A stretch of 13,601 nt of DNA. Source: Terrimonas_A sp040509495. GTDB taxonomy: Bacteria; Bacteroidota; Bacteroidia; Chitinophagales; Chitinophagaceae. The notes below the pieces were generated by a model. The model searched no databases and had not been told where the DNA came from. It worked only from the letters and a program-made list of their open reading frames with translations. The position numbers were made by a program, and so were the translations under genes. The DNA lies in the NCBI GenBank assembly GCA_040509495.1, contig JBEVKW010000355.1:1-13601 (forward strand). The letters are read 5' to 3'. Numbering within the stretch: the stretch's first letter is position 1; each line of letters begins with the position of its first letter. Shown piece by piece: positions 1 to 6,512 of the stretch.

Positions 1-94
1 TTTTTAATTTTCTCTTCTCATAAACAGTCTGCAACACAGGCAAAACCGCCTAACCCTCTTTTCGGGACGATTTTTTAATTTTTACTTTTTAATT

Positions 95-121
95 TTGACT
101 TTTGACTTATTCCTATTTTTG
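95..121 (+). promoter_or_regulatory. Putative Bacteroidota-type promoter of the DHS-family gene
   Basis: A TATTTTTG box (114-121) matches the Bacteroidota -7 consensus TAnnTTTG. A TTG (95-97) lies 16 nt upstream as a possible -33 element. A second consensus-like box, TAATTTTG, occurs at 90-97. Transcription would start near 125 and leave a leader of about 55-60 nt. The boxes lie in a T-rich repeat tract (71-104), so chance matches are likely and the call is tentative. Confidence 0.4.
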
Positions 122-183
122 CCGCTCATTCCCGCAATGTCTCCGCTGAAGCGGATCTGAAGGCGGTCTAAAAATCATATAAC

Positions 184-1158
184 ATGAACAAAGGACCAGT
201 TTCAAAATTCATCGAGCATCATTATCGCCATTTCAACGCAGCTGCATTGGTAGATGCGGCAAAAGGTTATGAAACCCATTTGCTGGAAGGCGGAAAGATG
301 CTTGTATCGCTCGCCGGGGCCATGAGTACTGCTGAACTCGGTATTTCACTCGCAGAAATGATCCGCCAGGATAAGATCCAGATCATCAGCTGCACAGGTG
401 CAAACCTGGAAGAAGATGTGATGAACCTTGTAGCGCATTCACACTACAAAAGAGTACCAAACTACCGTGATCTGACTCCGCAGGATGAGTGGGATCTGCT
501 GGAAAATCATTATAACAGGGTAACTGACACATGTATCCCTGAAGAAGAGGCTTTCCGTCGTTTGCAGAAACACCTGGTAAAACAGTGGAAAGATGCTGAA
601 GCAAAGGGTGAACGTTATTTCCCGCATGAATTCCTTTATAAGACTGTATTAAGCGGCGAATTGCAGCAATACTATGAGATCGATCCGAAAGACAGCTGGA
701 TCGTGGCTGCTGCTGAAAAGAATATTCCGATCGTTGTTCCGGGTTGGGAAGACAGTACTACCGGCAACATCTTCGCCAGCTATGTGATCAAAGGCGAATT
801 GCAGGCAAGCACTGTAAAAAATGGTATCGAATACATGGTTTGGCTGGCCGACTGGTATCGTCATAACTCGTCTGGTAAAGGGGTTGGTTTCTTCCAGATC
901 GGTGGCGGTATCGCTGGAGATTTTCCGATCTGCGTTGTGCCAATGATGTACCAGGATCTCGAATGGCATGATGTTCCATTCTGGAGCTATTTCTGCCAGA
1001 TCAGCGATTCCACTACGTCTTTCGGTTCTTATTCCGGCGCGGTTCCAAATGAAAAGATCACCTGGGGTAAGCTTGACATAAACACTCCGAAGTTTATTGT
1101 GGAGAGTGATGCAACGATCGTAGCACCGTTGATCTTCGCGTGGATACTGGGGCAATAA
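184..1158 (+). CDS. Deoxyhypusine synthase family protein (possible polyamine synthase, SpeY-like)
   Basis: This 324-residue protein belongs to the deoxyhypusine synthase (DHS) fold family, which transfers an aminobutyl group from spermidine through an enzyme lysine, using NAD. Visible family marks are the TGANLEEDVMN stretch (about 71-81), the glycine-rich IGGGIAGDFP stretch (239-248) and a C-terminal ITWGKLDI motif (292-299). Lys296 in that motif aligns with the catalytic lysine of eukaryotic DHS (Lys329 in human). The glycine-rich stretch continues with Gly-Asp where human DHS has His-His, so the acceptor pocket differs. Bacteria lack eIF5A, so the product is probably a polyamine such as homospermidine; this is inference. 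The length is close to the family norm of 320-370. ATG 184 is the first ATG of the frame and gives a complete N-terminus. The gene stands alone on the plus strand and ends in a strong terminator. The family call is secure; the substrate is not. Confidence 0.88.
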   Translation: MNKGPVSKFIEHHYRHFNAAALVDAAKGYETHLLEGGKMLVSLAGAMSTAELGISLAEMIRQDKIQIISCTGANLEEDVMNLVAHSHYKRVPNYRDLTPQDEWDLLENHYNRVTDTCIPEEEAFRRLQKHLVKQWKDAEAKGERYFPHEFLYKTVLSGELQQYYEIDPKDSWIVAAAEKNIPIVVPGWEDSTTGNIFASYVIKGELQASTVKNGIEYMVWLADWYRHNSSGKGVGFFQIGGGIAGDFPICVVPMMYQDLEWHDVPFWSYFCQISDSTTSFGSYSGAVPNEKITWGKLDINTPKFIVESDATIVAPLIFAWILGQ

Positions 1159-1184
1159 GCAGGGAGAGTTAAGTTCAAAAGTTT

Positions 1185-1247
1185 AAGGTTTAAATGTTCA
1201 ATGTTATTCTCCGGAAAGGCATTGACCATTTAAACCTTTATTTTTTT
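1185..1247 (+). terminator. Strong intrinsic terminator after the DHS-family gene
   Basis: A 19-bp stem with one mismatch pairs 1185-1203 with 1220-1238 around a 16-nt loop, followed by a T-rich run at 1239-1247. It lies 27 nt after the stop codon of the plus-strand gene. The left arm falls inside a GTTCAAAAGTTTAAGGTTTAAATG-like repeat, a type of tract also seen near 7771-7796. Confidence 0.8.
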
Positions 1248-1286
1248 CAGGTACTTACTATTAAGAGCACCTGATCAGTCAAATAA

Positions 1287-1763
1287 TTACTGAGCTATTT
1301 TTTCTTCTTTTGCCCGTTGTAATTCTTTTGCATCACTAAGGGGGCGGAATAACTGAACAAAGATGACAATGGTAAAAATAATACCGCTCATTAAACCTTT
1401 GACAATCCCTTCGCCTCCTTCAATGTATCCGTTGGCAGCTACTACAAGCAATTTATAGAGGATGAAGGCAATGATGCCGGAGACCAGTGCAGTGTATGGC
1501 TTCTTTTTGGTCCATAAGGCAAGGGCAACAAATATTCCGGATACGATGACCGCAAATGCTGTAACAGTGAAATCAAGTGTGCCGGTATCACGATAACTCG
1601 CATATAATTCCCAGAACAGGATAAGACCCGCGACGAGGAACAGGGCGTTTCTTGCTTTTTTAACGGCGAGCTCATAGCCCTCCAGTTCGATCTGTCTTAA
1701 TTCATCGAAATGATCAGCAATAACATCAGTGTTGTTAGGTGCGGGAGTTTGTTCGTTTGACAT
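1287..1763 (-). CDS. Small integral membrane protein of unknown function (four predicted helices)
   Basis: I do not recognise a family for this 158-residue protein. The N-terminal 37 residues are polar and acidic (a Gln/Pro/Asn-rich start, then HFDELRQIELEGYELAVKKA). Four hydrophobic segments follow at about 38-56, 65-84, 90-109 and 119-137, and the protein ends in a charged 20-residue tail (about 139-158). The short loop KKK at 86-88 suggests a cytoplasmic side there, consistent with both termini being cytoplasmic. ATG 1763 is preceded by an A/C-rich sequence without a Shine-Dalgarno, as is common in Bacteroidota. It lies downstream of the M28 peptidase gene on the same strand, but a clear hairpin terminator separates them, so it probably has its own promoter. 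I can suggest no function beyond membrane location. The reading frame is well supported by its regular helix pattern. Confidence 0.8.
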   Translation of the reverse strand: MSNEQTPAPNNTDVIADHFDELRQIELEGYELAVKKARNALFLVAGLILFWELYASYRDTGTLDFTVTAFAVIVSGIFVALALWTKKKPYTALVSGIIAFILYKLLVVAANGYIEGGEGIVKGLMSGIIFTIVIFVQLFRPLSDAKELQRAKEEKIAQ

Positions 1764-1794
1764 AATTGTGGTGGGTTTGGTTCTGTCACAAAAT

Positions 1795-1830
1795 AATAAA
1801 GGCAGCCGGAAAAACCGAACTGCCTTTATT
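1795..1830 (-). terminator. Intrinsic terminator after the M28 peptidase gene
   Basis: A perfect 11-bp inverted repeat pairs AATAAAGGCAG (1795-1805) with CTGCCTTTATT (1820-1830) around a 14-nt loop. It sits 20 nt beyond the peptidase stop codon. Read on the minus strand, the second arm ends in CTTTATT and runs into TATTTTG, giving the U-rich end. The stem is A/T-rich on both outer sides, so it could also work in the opposite direction. Confidence 0.78.
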
Positions 1831-1850
1831 ACTATTTATTAGATACTGAA

Positions 1851-3386
1851 TTAGAATCCCTTAGGCTTGTCCAGCTTCAGGTCGCGTTTCAGCATTTCAT
1901 TTCTGTTGGCCATTTCCCAGGCGGTGTAGAATACCAGTTGTCCTCTTTTCGCCATCAACGGATAGTTGATCTTGTCAGGAGTATCTGTCGGGCGGTGGTA
2001 ATCTGCGTGTACACCGTTGAAGTAGAAAATGATCGGAACGCCTTTTTCTGCGAAGTTGTAGTGGTCGCTACGATAGTAAAAGCGGTTTCTGTCATTCAGG
2101 TCATTGTATTTCCTATCGAGTTTCAGCTTCACATTTTTGTTAGCGGCATCTGTGATCGGAGTAAGATCTGTGCTCAGTTTATCATCACCGATGATGTAAA
2201 CGAAGTTGGCAGAGTCTTTATCTTTCAGGTATTCTTCACCGATACGGCCGATCATATCGATGTTCAGGTCAACAGATGTTTTTTCCAGTGGGAAGATCGG
2301 GTGGTTTGCATAGTATGCAGAACCCCACAGGCCTTTTTCTTCACCGCTTACAGTCATGAATACAACTGTTCTGCGTGGTCCTTTGCCGGCGGCTTTCGCT
2401 TTTGCGAATGCTTCCGCCAGTTCCAGGATGCCGGTGGTACCGCTGCCGTCATCATCAGCGCCGTAGTAGATCGTTCCATCAGGTCGTTTACCTACGTGGT
2501 CATAGTGTGAAGTGAGGAAAACATATTCGTCTTTTTTATCCGTTCCTTCCAGTACTGCAATTACGTTGGAAGCGCTTGCTGTCAGCGTTGTCTTTGCAAA
2601 GCCCATATCGATATTTGCTTTGTAAACGGCTGAAGCGATGGGCTCTGCCTTCATTTTATCGATCACATTCGTACCGGTCAATCCAAGGATTGTAGCGGCA
2701 ACTGAGGAAGAGATGCTGAATGTCTGCGGATAAACAGAAGCAGGGTATCCGTTCAGGTTGTAATTACCTGCTGCATTGAAAGTGTTGCGTGGAAAATTGC
2801 CATACACTACAAGAACAGCTGCTGCTCCTTTTTCCTGTGCTTTTGCCACTTTCGCGGGCATGCTCGCTGGTGAGTTGAATCCCTGTGTTGTTGGTTTATA
2901 GCTGGCAGGCGCGCCATCTACAATCATGACCAGTTTACCACGAACGTTGAGGTCTTTATATGCATCAAGTTCTCCGTCAACGATACCATAACCTGCAAAC
3001 ACCAGTTCAGAGAAGCGAAGTTCGGATGTATGGCTCATGGAGAGTTGTGGCTGAAAATCTTTGGTAAGGGTGAAACCGGTACCATTTACTTTCAGCGTCG
3101 CAGACGTCATCGAATCTTTATACAGCGGATAGGTTTGGCGAAAACTTCCGTTGTTACCAGGAAGCAATCCCAGCGATTTGAAATGATTTTCGATGTAGTC
3201 TGCCGCCTTTTCAAGGCCCGGAGAAGGAGTATCACGACCTTCCATTTCTGCGCCCGCAATAATGTAAAGGTGACGCTTCATGTCCTCTGCAGTGATTGAT
3301 TTGGCAAAGCTTGCCGGGTTGCCTGTCTTTTGTGCTGTAGCAAACAGGCCCAGCCCCAGGGAAACCGGGAGCAGTAATCTTCTCAT
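1851..3386 (-). CDS. Secreted M28 family zinc metallopeptidase with PA-like insert
   Basis: This 511-residue protein is an M28 (aminopeptidase Y/S type) di-zinc peptidase, probably exported to the periplasm or cell surface to trim peptides. Residues 1-19 form a signal peptide (RR, then a Leu/Gly-rich core, cleavage near ATA-Q). Residues about 115-260 carry a protease-associated (PA)-like region. The catalytic domain shows all expected residues: His294 and Asp296 in SHYDHVG, Asp312 in GADDDGSG as the bridging ligand, Glu349-Glu350 in SGEEKG (general base and ligand), Asp377 in DMIGR, and His464 in DYHRPTDT. The length fits secreted M28 proteins with a PA insert. No T9SS sorting domain is visible at the C-terminus, which ends KLDKPKGF. 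A TAAGTTTG promoter-like box lies upstream and a hairpin terminator downstream, suggesting a single-gene unit. The natural substrate cannot be inferred. Confidence 0.93.
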   Translation of the reverse strand: MRRLLLPVSLGLGLFATAQKTGNPASFAKSITAEDMKRHLYIIAGAEMEGRDTPSPGLEKAADYIENHFKSLGLLPGNNGSFRQTYPLYKDSMTSATLKVNGTGFTLTKDFQPQLSMSHTSELRFSELVFAGYGIVDGELDAYKDLNVRGKLVMIVDGAPASYKPTTQGFNSPASMPAKVAKAQEKGAAAVLVVYGNFPRNTFNAAGNYNLNGYPASVYPQTFSISSSVAATILGLTGTNVIDKMKAEPIASAVYKANIDMGFAKTTLTASASNVIAVLEGTDKKDEYVFLTSHYDHVGKRPDGTIYYGADDDGSGTTGILELAEAFAKAKAAGKGPRRTVVFMTVSGEEKGLWGSAYYANHPIFPLEKTSVDLNIDMIGRIGEEYLKDKDSANFVYIIGDDKLSTDLTPITDAANKNVKLKLDRKYNDLNDRNRFYYRSDHYNFAEKGVPIIFYFNGVHADYHRPTDTPDKINYPLMAKRGQLVFYTAWEMANRNEMLKRDLKLDKPKGF

Positions 3387-3423
3387 GGTTGTAATATGTT
3401 TTGTAATTGAAAAAGAATAGCCT

Positions 3424-3431
3424 CAAACTTA
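3424..3431 (-). promoter_or_regulatory. Putative -7 box for the M28 peptidase gene
   Basis: On the minus strand this reads TAAGTTTG, an exact match to TAnnTTTG, 37 nt upstream of the start codon. I saw no convincing TTG at the usual -33 distance, so confidence is moderate to low. Confidence 0.4.
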
Positions 3432-3474
3432 AGGGAAAAAGTGGAAGTGAGTGGAAGGTTTTGATAAATGGCTG

Positions 3475-3584
3475 GATCGTTGTCCGTTCACGGTTAACCG
3501 TTCGGAAACAGGGCTACGAAGAAATAATGCAAAATGTAAACCGGGCATCATTTCACCGGAAACCCTGGTCAACGGTCAACGATC
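3475..3584. repeat. Short inverted repeat between rpiB and the M28 gene
   Basis: GATCGTTGTCCGTT (3475-3488) pairs with AACGGTCAACGATC (3571-3584) with one mismatch in 14. The right arm abuts the rpiB stop codon. Both arms continue into further CCGTT/GGTCAACGG units (for example ACGGTTAACCGTT at 3490-3502). There is no T-run, so it is not a standard terminator. It resembles the CCGTTGG repeats at 4103-4159 and 5085-5107. Confidence 0.5.
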
Positions 3585-4040
3585 TCATGAGCAGGCGATC
3601 TTTCCCACCCTGTTCGCGTGTCTTCCGCCCTCGAATGGAGTTGTAATGAAAGTGCTGACCATTTTTTCAGCATCCTGTTCACGGACGAAGCGTGCAGGGA
3701 TACAAAGAATATTTGCATCATTGTGCTGCCGCACGAGCTGAGCGATCTCATCGCCCCAGCAGATGCCGGCACGGATCTGCTGATGCTTGTTGGCTGTGAT
3801 CGCCACGCCATTGGCACTCCCGCAAAGCAGGATGCCAAATGCACATTCACCGCTTTCCACCGCCGCCGCAACGGGATGGGCATAGTCCGGGTAGTCAACA
3901 GAATCTTTTGAGAACGCGCCAAAATCTTTATAAGACAGGCCTTTTCCTTCCAGGAAGGAGATCAACTGCTCTTTGTAGTCAAAACCGGCATGGTCACTGC
4001 CGATGGCTATTGGTTTAGTCAGGTCGAATGAAGATGTCAT
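3585..4040 (-). CDS. rpiB: Ribose-5-phosphate isomerase B
   Basis: RpiB interconverts ribose 5-phosphate and ribulose 5-phosphate in the pentose phosphate pathway, in the cytoplasm. The 151-residue protein has the family signatures: IAIGSDHAGFDYKE near the N-terminus (Asp16-His17), Cys73 in LLCGSANGV as the catalytic base, His106 in RQHNDAN for ring opening, and the C-terminal EGGRHANRVGKI stretch. The reading frame extends 19 codons further upstream to 4097, but those residues match nothing in the family and MTSSFDLTKP starts just before the first beta strand, so ATG 4040 is chosen. One mild oddity is Ala76 where most relatives have Gly in the CGxGxG loop. It lies 139 nt downstream of tatC on the same strand. 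The allose-6-phosphate isomerase activity known for some RpiB proteins cannot be excluded. Confidence 0.93.
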   Translation of the reverse strand: MTSSFDLTKPIAIGSDHAGFDYKEQLISFLEGKGLSYKDFGAFSKDSVDYPDYAHPVAAAVESGECAFGILLCGSANGVAITANKHQQIRAGICWGDEIAQLVRQHNDANILCIPARFVREQDAEKMVSTFITTPFEGGRHANRVGKIACS

Positions 4041-4102
4041 AGTGTAAAAGTAAGGAAGTTCGGTAAACCCCATGCCAGCCTGTTGGCGGAGGAACATCGG
4101 GG

Positions 4103-4159
4103 CCGTTGGCCGGTCTCTACCCGGCAGAGCTCACAGGCCTGTCAACGGCCGGCCAACGG
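4103..4159. repeat. Intergenic inverted repeat between tatC and rpiB
   Basis: CCGTTGGCCGG (4103-4113) and CCGGCCAACGG (4149-4159) are a perfect 11-bp inverted repeat around a 35-nt interior that includes the palindrome ACAGGCCTGT. It lies just after the tatC stop codon on the minus strand. No U-tract follows, so it may be a mRNA-stabilising stem-loop or a dispersed repeat and not an intrinsic terminator. Confidence 0.55.
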
Positions 4160-4179
4160 TCATTCAGCTAACGGGGTGC

Positions 4180-5037
4180 TTAACTCCATTCCTCCTTATC
4201 CTTCAATTCCTGCCTTTTGTTTACACGAGAAGCCACAGCGATACTGGCTTCAAATAACACATAGAGCGGAATGGTTACGATCGTAAGGCTGAAAGGATCG
4301 GTTGACGGCGTAATGATCGCAGCAGCGATAATGATCAGAACAAACGCATGGCGACGGTATTTGCGCAAGAACTTCGCGGTCACAAAACCTACTTTCGCCA
4401 GCACCATCACCAATAACGGCATCTGGAATAAAATGCCGATACCAACCGTTGTATAGATCAGATTTTCCAGGTAATCGGAAAATGTGGGCATGATAGTGAT
4501 CTGGGCGCTGAGCTTATAGTTAAAATAGAAGTTCACCATGAACGGTGTCAGAATAAAATAACCAAAAGCCACTCCGAGGAAAAAAAGGAAGGAAACCCAG
4601 AAGATCACACCGCGCGTGTTTTTTCTTTCCTTATCAGAAAGGGCAGGCCTTACAAAACGCCAGAATTCCCAGAATACATAAGGGAACGCAACAATAAAGC
4701 CGCCGATGAATGCGACCGTAAATGAAGCGATGAACTGCCCCGTCATTGTAGTCTCGAGAAAGTTCACTTTTACTTCCTTGAAGCAAATGGCATCTCCCAA
4801 CCCGATCTTCTGACCCGCCGCACAAAGCCATTGCGCAGAAATAAAATCGGGCTTGGTTGGTCCGAACAGAATCGTGTCAACGATATACTCAGAATAAACA
4901 AAAGCCACAATTGCACACACCAGGATGGCGATAACCGAACGGACCAGGTGCCAGCGCAATTCCTCCAAATGATCTATAAAAGACATTTCGGCACTAGGTA
5001 CCTTCTTCCGTTTATTAAAAAAATCCATTAAAGCCAT
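4180..5037 (-). CDS. tatC: Twin-arginine translocase subunit TatC
   Basis: TatC is the polytopic inner-membrane receptor that binds twin-arginine signal peptides and recruits TatA for export of folded proteins. The 285-residue protein shows the N-terminal amphipathic motif MSFIDHLEELRWHL (18-31), the FPYVFWEFWRFVRPAL segment (118-133) and the late TPSTDPFSLTIVTIPLYVLFE segment (243-263), with six hydrophobic segments as expected. The first periplasmic loop (about 53-103) is long and carries Cys72 and Cys85, which might form a disulfide. Gln205 in FQMP stands where proteobacterial TatC has a transmembrane Glu (E. coli Glu170). ATG 5037 is used; Met4 is a possible alternative. A TATCTTTG box lies 23 nt upstream. 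No tatA gene is in the window, so this tatC is not in a visible tat operon. Confidence 0.95.
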   Translation of the reverse strand: MALMDFFNKRKKVPSAEMSFIDHLEELRWHLVRSVIAILVCAIVAFVYSEYIVDTILFGPTKPDFISAQWLCAAGQKIGLGDAICFKEVKVNFLETTMTGQFIASFTVAFIGGFIVAFPYVFWEFWRFVRPALSDKERKNTRGVIFWVSFLFFLGVAFGYFILTPFMVNFYFNYKLSAQITIMPTFSDYLENLIYTTVGIGILFQMPLLVMVLAKVGFVTAKFLRKYRRHAFVLIIIAAAIITPSTDPFSLTIVTIPLYVLFEASIAVASRVNKRQELKDKEEWS

Positions 5038-5060
5038 TAGTGCGATTTAAAAGGTGCGGG

Positions 5061-5068
5061 CAAAGATA
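5061..5068 (-). promoter_or_regulatory. Putative -7 box for tatC
   Basis: The minus strand reads TATCTTTG, an exact TAnnTTTG match, 23 nt upstream of the tatC start. No clear -33 TTG is seen at the usual spacing. Confidence 0.45.
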
Positions 5069-5120
5069 AGGCGGGAAGCTGTACGATGGCCGATGGCTGT
5101 TGGCCGGACCAGCCTGAAAA

Positions 5121-5133
5121 GGAGAATATCTCC
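5121..5133 (-). terminator. Weak hairpin downstream of the CorC-like gene
   Basis: GGAGA and TCTCC pair with a 3-nt loop. On the minus strand they are followed by TTTT, about 54 nt after the stop codon of the CorC-like gene. The short stem makes it only a candidate terminator. Confidence 0.3.
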
Positions 5134-5186
5134 CTGATCAGGAAAACTATTCTATGCTAACTCAGTCTTCAGCCATCTGTTGCGTA

Positions 5187-6434
5187 CTACTTCAGCCTCT
5201 TCATCTTCACCGTCTCGATCCGGGTATCACTCACGCTGATAATATCAAACTCGTAATCATCGATGATGATGCGATCTTTTTGCTGGGGAATTGTTTCATG
5301 GTAATTGATAATATAACCGGAAAGTGTCTCGGATTCGTTTTCGGGGAATTCGAAACGGTATTTTTCTTCCAGGTAATCCAATTCCAGCCTGCCGGAAAAA
5401 ATATATTCATTCTCCGCGAGCTGTTTCTCCACAAACTTTTCCGTATCATACTCATCCATGATCTCACCAAACAGTTCCTCCAGCACGTCTTCCATCGTAA
5501 TGATCCCCGCTGTTCCGCCAAATTCATCTACAACCCAAGCAATACTTTTTCTCTCCTTGCTGAACTTACCGATCAGGTCAGCTGCACTCATGCTCGCAGG
5601 CACTGCCGGTATCGGAAGAAGGATCGATTTGATATCTGCTGGTTTTTTGAACAGGTCGAGCTGATGAATATATCCAACAATGTGATCTATGTTATTTTCA
5701 TATACGACCAGTTTGCTCAGTTTGGTTTGCACAAACTTTTCCTGCACATCCTGTATCCCGGCTGTGCGGTCTATACCAACGATCTCTTTCCGGGGAACGA
5801 GACACTGGCGGATCTTCACTTTGGGAAACTCCTGCGCGTTTTCCAAAAGCTGCGCATTCCTGTCCTGGCGGTCTTCATTCATCGATTGCTGGAACAGGTT
5901 TTTCAGTTCAGCATGGCTCAGCGGCTCCTTGTGCTGATCAATGCGAACATTGAACACATACTTTAGTAACCACTGGGAAAGGCGGATAAAGCCTTCGGCA
6001 ACCGGTGAAAAGATCTGGTAAAAAAAATCGGTGATCAATGCAAGCCGGCTCAGCGCACTATTACTGCGGGCACGGTAGATCGCCCGCGGAATAAATTCGG
6101 CAAACACGAGTACCATGAGTGTGGCAGCCGCGATCTCGATCATGATACGCACTACATCATGCACATGCGCATAATCCCAGATCGGTTTCATCACCGCGCT
6201 GAATACCAGCCCGAAGAACACAAGGAACAATGTAAACCCGATCAGCGTGGTGCCGATAAAACTTGTGGGCGCATCGATGAATTTGGATAACAGGTGACCT
6301 GTTGTACCTCCCTGTTTCTTCTTCAATTCTATATTAAGCCGGTTGGCGCTGTAATAAGCCATCTCTATACCGGCAAAAAAACCCATCAGGAGCAGGGTGA
6401 TCACAAACCAGATTATTTTATTCCATTCTGCCAT
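5187..6434 (-). CDS. CNNM/CBS-domain CorC-family membrane protein (hemolysin-like)
   Basis: This 415-residue protein has the HlyC/CorC layout: an N-terminal CNNM membrane domain (about 1-165), a CBS pair (about 205-330) ending in VVDEFGGTAGIITMEDVLEELFGEI (301-325), and a C-terminal CorC_HlyC domain (about 340-415). Family members are linked to magnesium efflux or resistance; Bacteroidota also have a paralogue, GldE, tied to gliding. The membrane domain is divergent. Where relatives have a GNN motif this protein has LIGFTLF (64-70), and the usual ProLys after helix 3 reads FIPRAIY (114-120). Ion transport is therefore less certain. The frame extends nine codons further to 6461, but those residues (TFYFYFYS) are a translation of the AAAGTA repeat, so ATG 6434 is chosen. 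The gene is divergent from gmk, with a TACTTTTG box 24 nt upstream. Confidence 0.9.
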   Translation of the reverse strand: MAEWNKIIWFVITLLLMGFFAGIEMAYYSANRLNIELKKKQGGTTGHLLSKFIDAPTSFIGTTLIGFTLFLVFFGLVFSAVMKPIWDYAHVHDVVRIMIEIAAATLMVLVFAEFIPRAIYRARSNSALSRLALITDFFYQIFSPVAEGFIRLSQWLLKYVFNVRIDQHKEPLSHAELKNLFQQSMNEDRQDRNAQLLENAQEFPKVKIRQCLVPRKEIVGIDRTAGIQDVQEKFVQTKLSKLVVYENNIDHIVGYIHQLDLFKKPADIKSILLPIPAVPASMSAADLIGKFSKERKSIAWVVDEFGGTAGIITMEDVLEELFGEIMDEYDTEKFVEKQLAENEYIFSGRLELDYLEEKYRFEFPENESETLSGYIINYHETIPQQKDRIIIDDYEFDIISVSDTRIETVKMKRLK

Positions 6435-6480
6435 AGAGTAAAAGTAAAAGTAAAAAGTCAAAAGTAAAAAGTAAAAAGCT
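6435..6480. repeat. AAAGTAAAAAGT-type tract in the divergent promoter region
   Basis: Near-tandem AAAGTA/AAAAGTC units fill 6438-6478. Oppositely oriented TTTTTACTTTTT units lie at 6501-6530, so the 110-bp region between the CorC-like gene and gmk is an imperfect inverted repeat. Similar tracts occur at 71-104, 9116-9147 and 9248-9261. On the minus strand, 6459-6466 reads TACTTTTG, an exact match to the -7 consensus. Confidence 0.7.
6459..6466 (-). promoter_or_regulatory. Putative -7 box for the CorC-like gene inside the repeat
   Basis: TACTTTTG on the minus strand matches TAnnTTTG and lies 24 nt upstream of the chosen start codon. It is embedded in the AAAGTA repeat, so the match could be fortuitous. 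Confidence 0.4.
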
Positions 6481-6512
6481 TGGCCGGAAGGGACGATTTT
6501 CTACTTTTTGCC

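Noticed and set aside
649..1155. Long minus-strand ORF opposite the DHS-family gene (168 residues)
   Set aside because: It is fully antisense to a well-supported gene, with no recognisable domain or promoter.
1938..2510. Plus-strand ORF of 190 residues opposite the M28 peptidase gene
   Set aside because: It is antisense to conserved catalytic codons of the peptidase; the composition is that of a shadow frame.
4041..4097. Nineteen-residue extension of RpiB
   Set aside because: It matches nothing in the family, and the core begins right after ATG 4040.
5154..5966. Plus-strand ORF of 270 residues opposite the CorC-like gene
   Set aside because: It mirrors the conserved CBS and CorC_HlyC coding sequence and shows no domain of its own.
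6435..6461. Upstream start for the CorC-like protein (nine extra residues)
   Set aside because: The residues are a translation of the AAAGTA repeat and the repeat contains the likely promoter; ATG 6434 precedes the first membrane helix directly.
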